A DNA stretch of 5,212 nt from positions 1 through 5,212 of the forward strand of contig DUKK01000013.1 of NCBI GenBank assembly GCA_013329355.1, written 5' to 3'. The notes beneath the pieces are model-generated. The model worked only from the letters and a program-made list of their open reading frames with translations, was not told the DNA's origin and searched no databases. Position numbers and translations under genes: made by a program. Positions 5,064-5,212 of this stretch are shown here, in pieces (position 1 is the stretch's first letter; each line of letters opens with the position of its first letter). The DNA comes from Candidatus Poseidoniaceae archaeon. Its GTDB lineage: Archaea > Thermoplasmatota > Poseidoniia > Poseidoniales > Poseidoniaceae.

Positions 5064-5212
5064 TTATTTTTTCCTACCAAAAAGTTGGGAAATTGTTGGT
5101 CGAATCGTGCGGTATAGCACCCCGATGAACAGGAAACCGACTATTACATAGACGCCACTGGCGATTTCTTCCTGTGACAGGCCTAGGCCGAGTAAACCTT
5201 CGTCTGGCTCGC
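5064..5212 (-). CDS. C-terminal end of an unidentified membrane protein (partial)
   Basis: A minus-strand frame enters from the right edge and runs 48 codons to TAA at 5066-5064. The visible part begins EPDEGLLGLGLSQEE, continues into one clear membrane helix (about IASGVYVIVGFLFIGVLY) and ends in a basic tail (RTIRPTISQLFGRKK). The pattern PD, then Gly/Leu-rich, then S-Q/E, a helix with an internal Gly, then YR resembles the last helix of prolipoprotein diacylglyceryl transferase (Lgt), whose E. coli form I recall as having PDAQ, then SMGQ, then a helix ending in YR. This is a weak resemblance over a short stretch, so I give no gene symbol. The gene shares the nuo strand and ends well before nuoA. 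Nothing links it functionally to complex I. Confidence 0.7.
   Translation of the reverse strand, partial: EPDEGLLGLGLSQEEIASGVYVIVGFLFIGVLYRTIRPTISQLFGRKK

Overview
The window holds one continuous minus-strand operon for a membrane-bound, complex I-type quinone oxidoreductase, plus the 3' end of an upstream membrane-protein gene on the same strand. Reading right to left (the direction of transcription) the order is: tail of an unidentified membrane protein (5212-5064), an AT-rich intergenic stretch, nuoA (4883-4398), nuoB (4387-3794), nuoC (3794-3141), nuoD (3131-1992), nuoH (1982-480) and nuoI (470 to the left edge, truncated). I see no plus-strand gene, RNA gene, mobile element or CRISPR array.

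Together the genes encode the core of the L-shaped enzyme. NuoB, NuoC, NuoD and NuoI form the peripheral arm that carries electrons through Fe-S clusters to the quinone site. NuoA and NuoH are the first membrane subunits, holding the quinone channel and the start of the proton path. nuoH follows nuoD directly, so nuoE, nuoF and nuoG (the NADH-oxidising module) are absent at the place where they usually sit. This is the ABCD-HI order of 11-subunit Nuo/Fpo-like enzymes. The remaining membrane subunits (J to N) would be expected beyond the left edge.

Organism: the ABCDHI order, separate nuoC and nuoD, modest GC content, AGGAGGTGATC-type Shine-Dalgarno sites and the long lineage-specific insertions in NuoH and NuoI fit an uncultured archaeon of the Thermoplasmatota, for example a marine Group II type (Poseidoniales). 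This is an inference from overall character. A bacterium with an 11-subunit nuo operon is not excluded.

The genes are packed very tightly. Three junctions have a 9-nt gap and one has 10 nt. In those four, the TGA stop of the upstream gene is part of the Shine-Dalgarno sequence of the next gene. nuoB and nuoC overlap by one base (TAATG).

The window is mostly a recognisable respiratory operon and not a wholly new system. The points most worth a second look are in the proteins. NuoD has cysteines at the positions of the first cysteine of each [NiFe]-hydrogenase ligand motif (C64 and C373). NuoH has an insertion of about 65 residues in the loop after its first membrane helix. NuoI has an insertion of about 50 residues before its first cluster motif. 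NuoA lacks the usual conserved membrane glutamate.
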